From: Geodermatophilus sp. DSM 45219 | GTDB lineage: Bacteria; Actinomycetota; Actinomycetes; Mycobacteriales; Geodermatophilaceae | NCBI RefSeq assembly: GCF_900104025.1 | Contig: NZ_FNIQ01000001.1 | Span: 558,001-622,000, forward strand | DNA: 64,000 nucleotides | Direction: 5' to 3' | Shown: positions 62,887 to 64,000 of the stretch, piece by piece | How the letters are laid out: each line of letters begins with the position of its first letter | Numbering within the stretch: position 1 is the first letter of the stretch | Translations under genes and position numbers: made by a program | Notes under the pieces: model-generated | Seen by the model: the letters and a program-made list of their open reading frames with translations, nothing else | Databases searched by the model: none | What the model was told of the DNA's origin: nothing

Positions 62887-64000
62887 TCACCGGGTCACGC
62901 TCCAGATGGTCACCGGCATCGCGGGCCTCCAGCCGGTGTAGCCGCCGACGGGCGTCGCACGTGCCACCGACAGCCGGGTCAGCTCGCCGCCGGCCCGGGC
63001 GCGCCACTCCGCCAGCACCGCCTCGCCCTCGACGGTCACCGCGTTGGCCACCAGCCGGCCGCCCGGGCGCAGCGCGGCCCAGCAGGTGTCCAGCAGCCCC
63101 TCGCCGGTGAGCCCGCCGCCGACGAACACCGCGTCCGGCGTGGGCAGCCCGGCCAGCGCGGCCGGCGCCCGGCCCTCGACCACCTGCAGCCCGGGGACGC
63201 CGAGCCGCACGGCGTTCTGCGCGATGCGCGCGGCGCGCTCCGCCGAGCTCTCCACCGCCACCGCCCGGCAGGAGGGGTGCACCCGCATCCACTCGACGCC
63301 GATCGAGCCCGCGCCGGCGCCGACGTCCCACAGCAGCTGGCCGGGCAGCGGCGCGAGCCGGGCCAGGGTGACCGCGCGGACGTCGCGCTTGGTGAGCTGG
63401 CCGTCGTGGGCGTAGGCGTCGTCCGGCAGGCCGGGCACGGTCGGCAGCGGCACGGTGCCGGGGTCGGCGGCCACCTCGACGGCGGTGACCACGAGCGGGT
63501 CGGGGTCGGCGTGCGGCCAGGCCGCGGCGGTGCCGGCCACCGCCCGCTCGGCGGGCCCGCCCAGCTGCGCGAGCGCGGTCAGCCGGCTGGCGCCGAGACC
63601 CCGCTCGGTGAGCAGCCGCGCCACCGCTGCGGGGGTGGTGCCGTCCGAGCCGAGCACCAGCAGCCGGCGTCCGGGGGTGGCGTGCGGCACGACCAGCTCC
63701 ACCGGCCGGCCGACCACCGACACCACCTGCGTGTCCTCCACCGCCCAGCCCAGCCGGGCACAGGCCAGCGTCACCGACGACGGGTGCGGCACCACCTCGA
63801 CCGCACCCGCCCCGTGCAGCCGGACGAGCGAGGTGCCGACGCCGGACAGCATCGGGTCCCCGCTGGCCAGCACGACCACCCGGCGGCCCGGGTGGTCGGT
63901 CGTCAGCGAGGCCAGCGCGGGCGCCATCGGCGAGGGCCAGGGCACCCGCTCCGCGGGGACGCCGTCCGGCACGAGGGCCAGCTGGCGGGCACTGCCGCGC
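62887..64000 (-). CDS. cobL: Precorrin-6Y C5,15-methyltransferase (decarboxylating), 5' end outside window
   Basis: A CbiE-CbiT type fusion that methylates C-5 and C-15 and decarboxylates the acetate side chain. The frame is open to the window edge (RGSARQLALVPDGVPAERV), so roughly the first 20-25 residues are missing. The CbiE half has VVVLASGDPMLSGVGTSLVR and PHPSSVTLACARLGW. The CbiT half has LTKRDVRAVTLARLAPLPGQLLWDVGAGAGSIGVEW, FVGGGLTGEGLLDTCW and a C-terminal methylase end. Reads toward cobM. Confidence 0.95.
   Translation of the reverse strand, partial: RGSARQLALVPDGVPAERVPWPSPMAPALASLTTDHPGRRVVVLASGDPMLSGVGTSLVRLHGAGAVEVVPHPSSVTLACARLGWAVEDTQVVSVVGRPVELVVPHATPGRRLLVLGSDGTTPAAVARLLTERGLGASRLTALAQLGGPAERAVAGTAAAWPHADPDPLVVTAVEVAADPGTVPLPTVPGLPDDAYAHDGQLTKRDVRAVTLARLAPLPGQLLWDVGAGAGSIGVEWMRVHPSCRAVAVESSAERAARIAQNAVRLGVPGLQVVEGRAPAALAGLPTPDAVFVGGGLTGEGLLDTCWAALRPGGRLVANAVTVEGEAVLAEWRARAGGELTRLSVARATPVGGYTGWRPAMPVTIWSVTR

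Overview
The window is a very GC-rich actinobacterial chromosome segment, GC by eye well above 70%, with GTG starts, GTGA/ATGA overlaps and Lys-rich TopA tail. Gene order (panC, DUF2520, DUF6779, DUF3180, folK-folB-folP-folE, ftsH, hpt, tilS, zinc protease, dacB, ppa), a 'helicase/secretion neighbourhood' Tad locus and the cobalamin genes point to Geodermatophilaceae (Blastococcus, Geodermatophilus or Modestobacter type). The family assignment is inference; no 16S gene is present.

Layout. 1-17.6 kb is the conserved folate, FtsH and purine-salvage block on the minus strand. It is interrupted by an osmolyte (glycine betaine/choline type) ABC transporter, split into a minus-strand SBP-permease-permease set and a back-to-back plus-strand ATPase. 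17.6-20.8 kb holds a UvrA-like ABC ATPase beside the fused wreckage of an AraC regulator and a VOC (glyoxalase) gene, then tRNA-Thr(CGT). 20.8-32.6 kb carries holB-tmk, two methyltransferases, a secreted metallopeptidase, topA, a candidate type VII secretion pair (WXG100-like protein plus DUF1023 hydrolase), and a K+-independent H+-pyrophosphatase. 32.8-40.3 kb is a DEAH helicase facing a compact Tad pilus operon. 40.4-49.9 kb has a HAD phosphatase, an aldo/keto reductase, a degenerate Fic-fold protein, and the cobalamin genes for a candidate cobC, cobU, cobS and cobN. 49.9-52.4 kb is a small gene graveyard followed by two tandem DUF4383-like membrane proteins. 52.4-64 kb holds cobG-cobH-cobIJ, an orphan MftD-like flavoprotein, an MFS transporter, a flavodoxin-fold reductase, a HAD hydrolase, and cobK / cbiD / cobM / cobL (cut by the window end).

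How they work together. Most of a cobalamin pathway is spread over 20 kb. It mixes oxygen-dependent markers (CobG, CobN) with the CbiD type of C1 methylase. The folate genes form one overlapping operon downstream of ftsH. The Tad operon has an Flp-like pilin, two pseudopilins, a CpaF/TadA ATPase, a TadB/TadC pair and a CpaE-like protein, without a visible prepilin peptidase.

Two non-coding patterns recur. First, a family of GC-rich palindromic intergenic elements, with the core CCCCGAGCNTGCGAGGGG, sits against stop codons in at least seven places and probably acts as a two-sided terminator. Second, about a dozen genes have a -10-like TANNNT hexamer (often TAGCGT or TACCGT) only 6-10 nt before the start codon, which implies leaderless transcription. 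This includes a permease promoter buried in the first codons of its divergent ATPase gene. No CRISPR array, insertion sequence, prophage or cobalamin riboswitch was seen.
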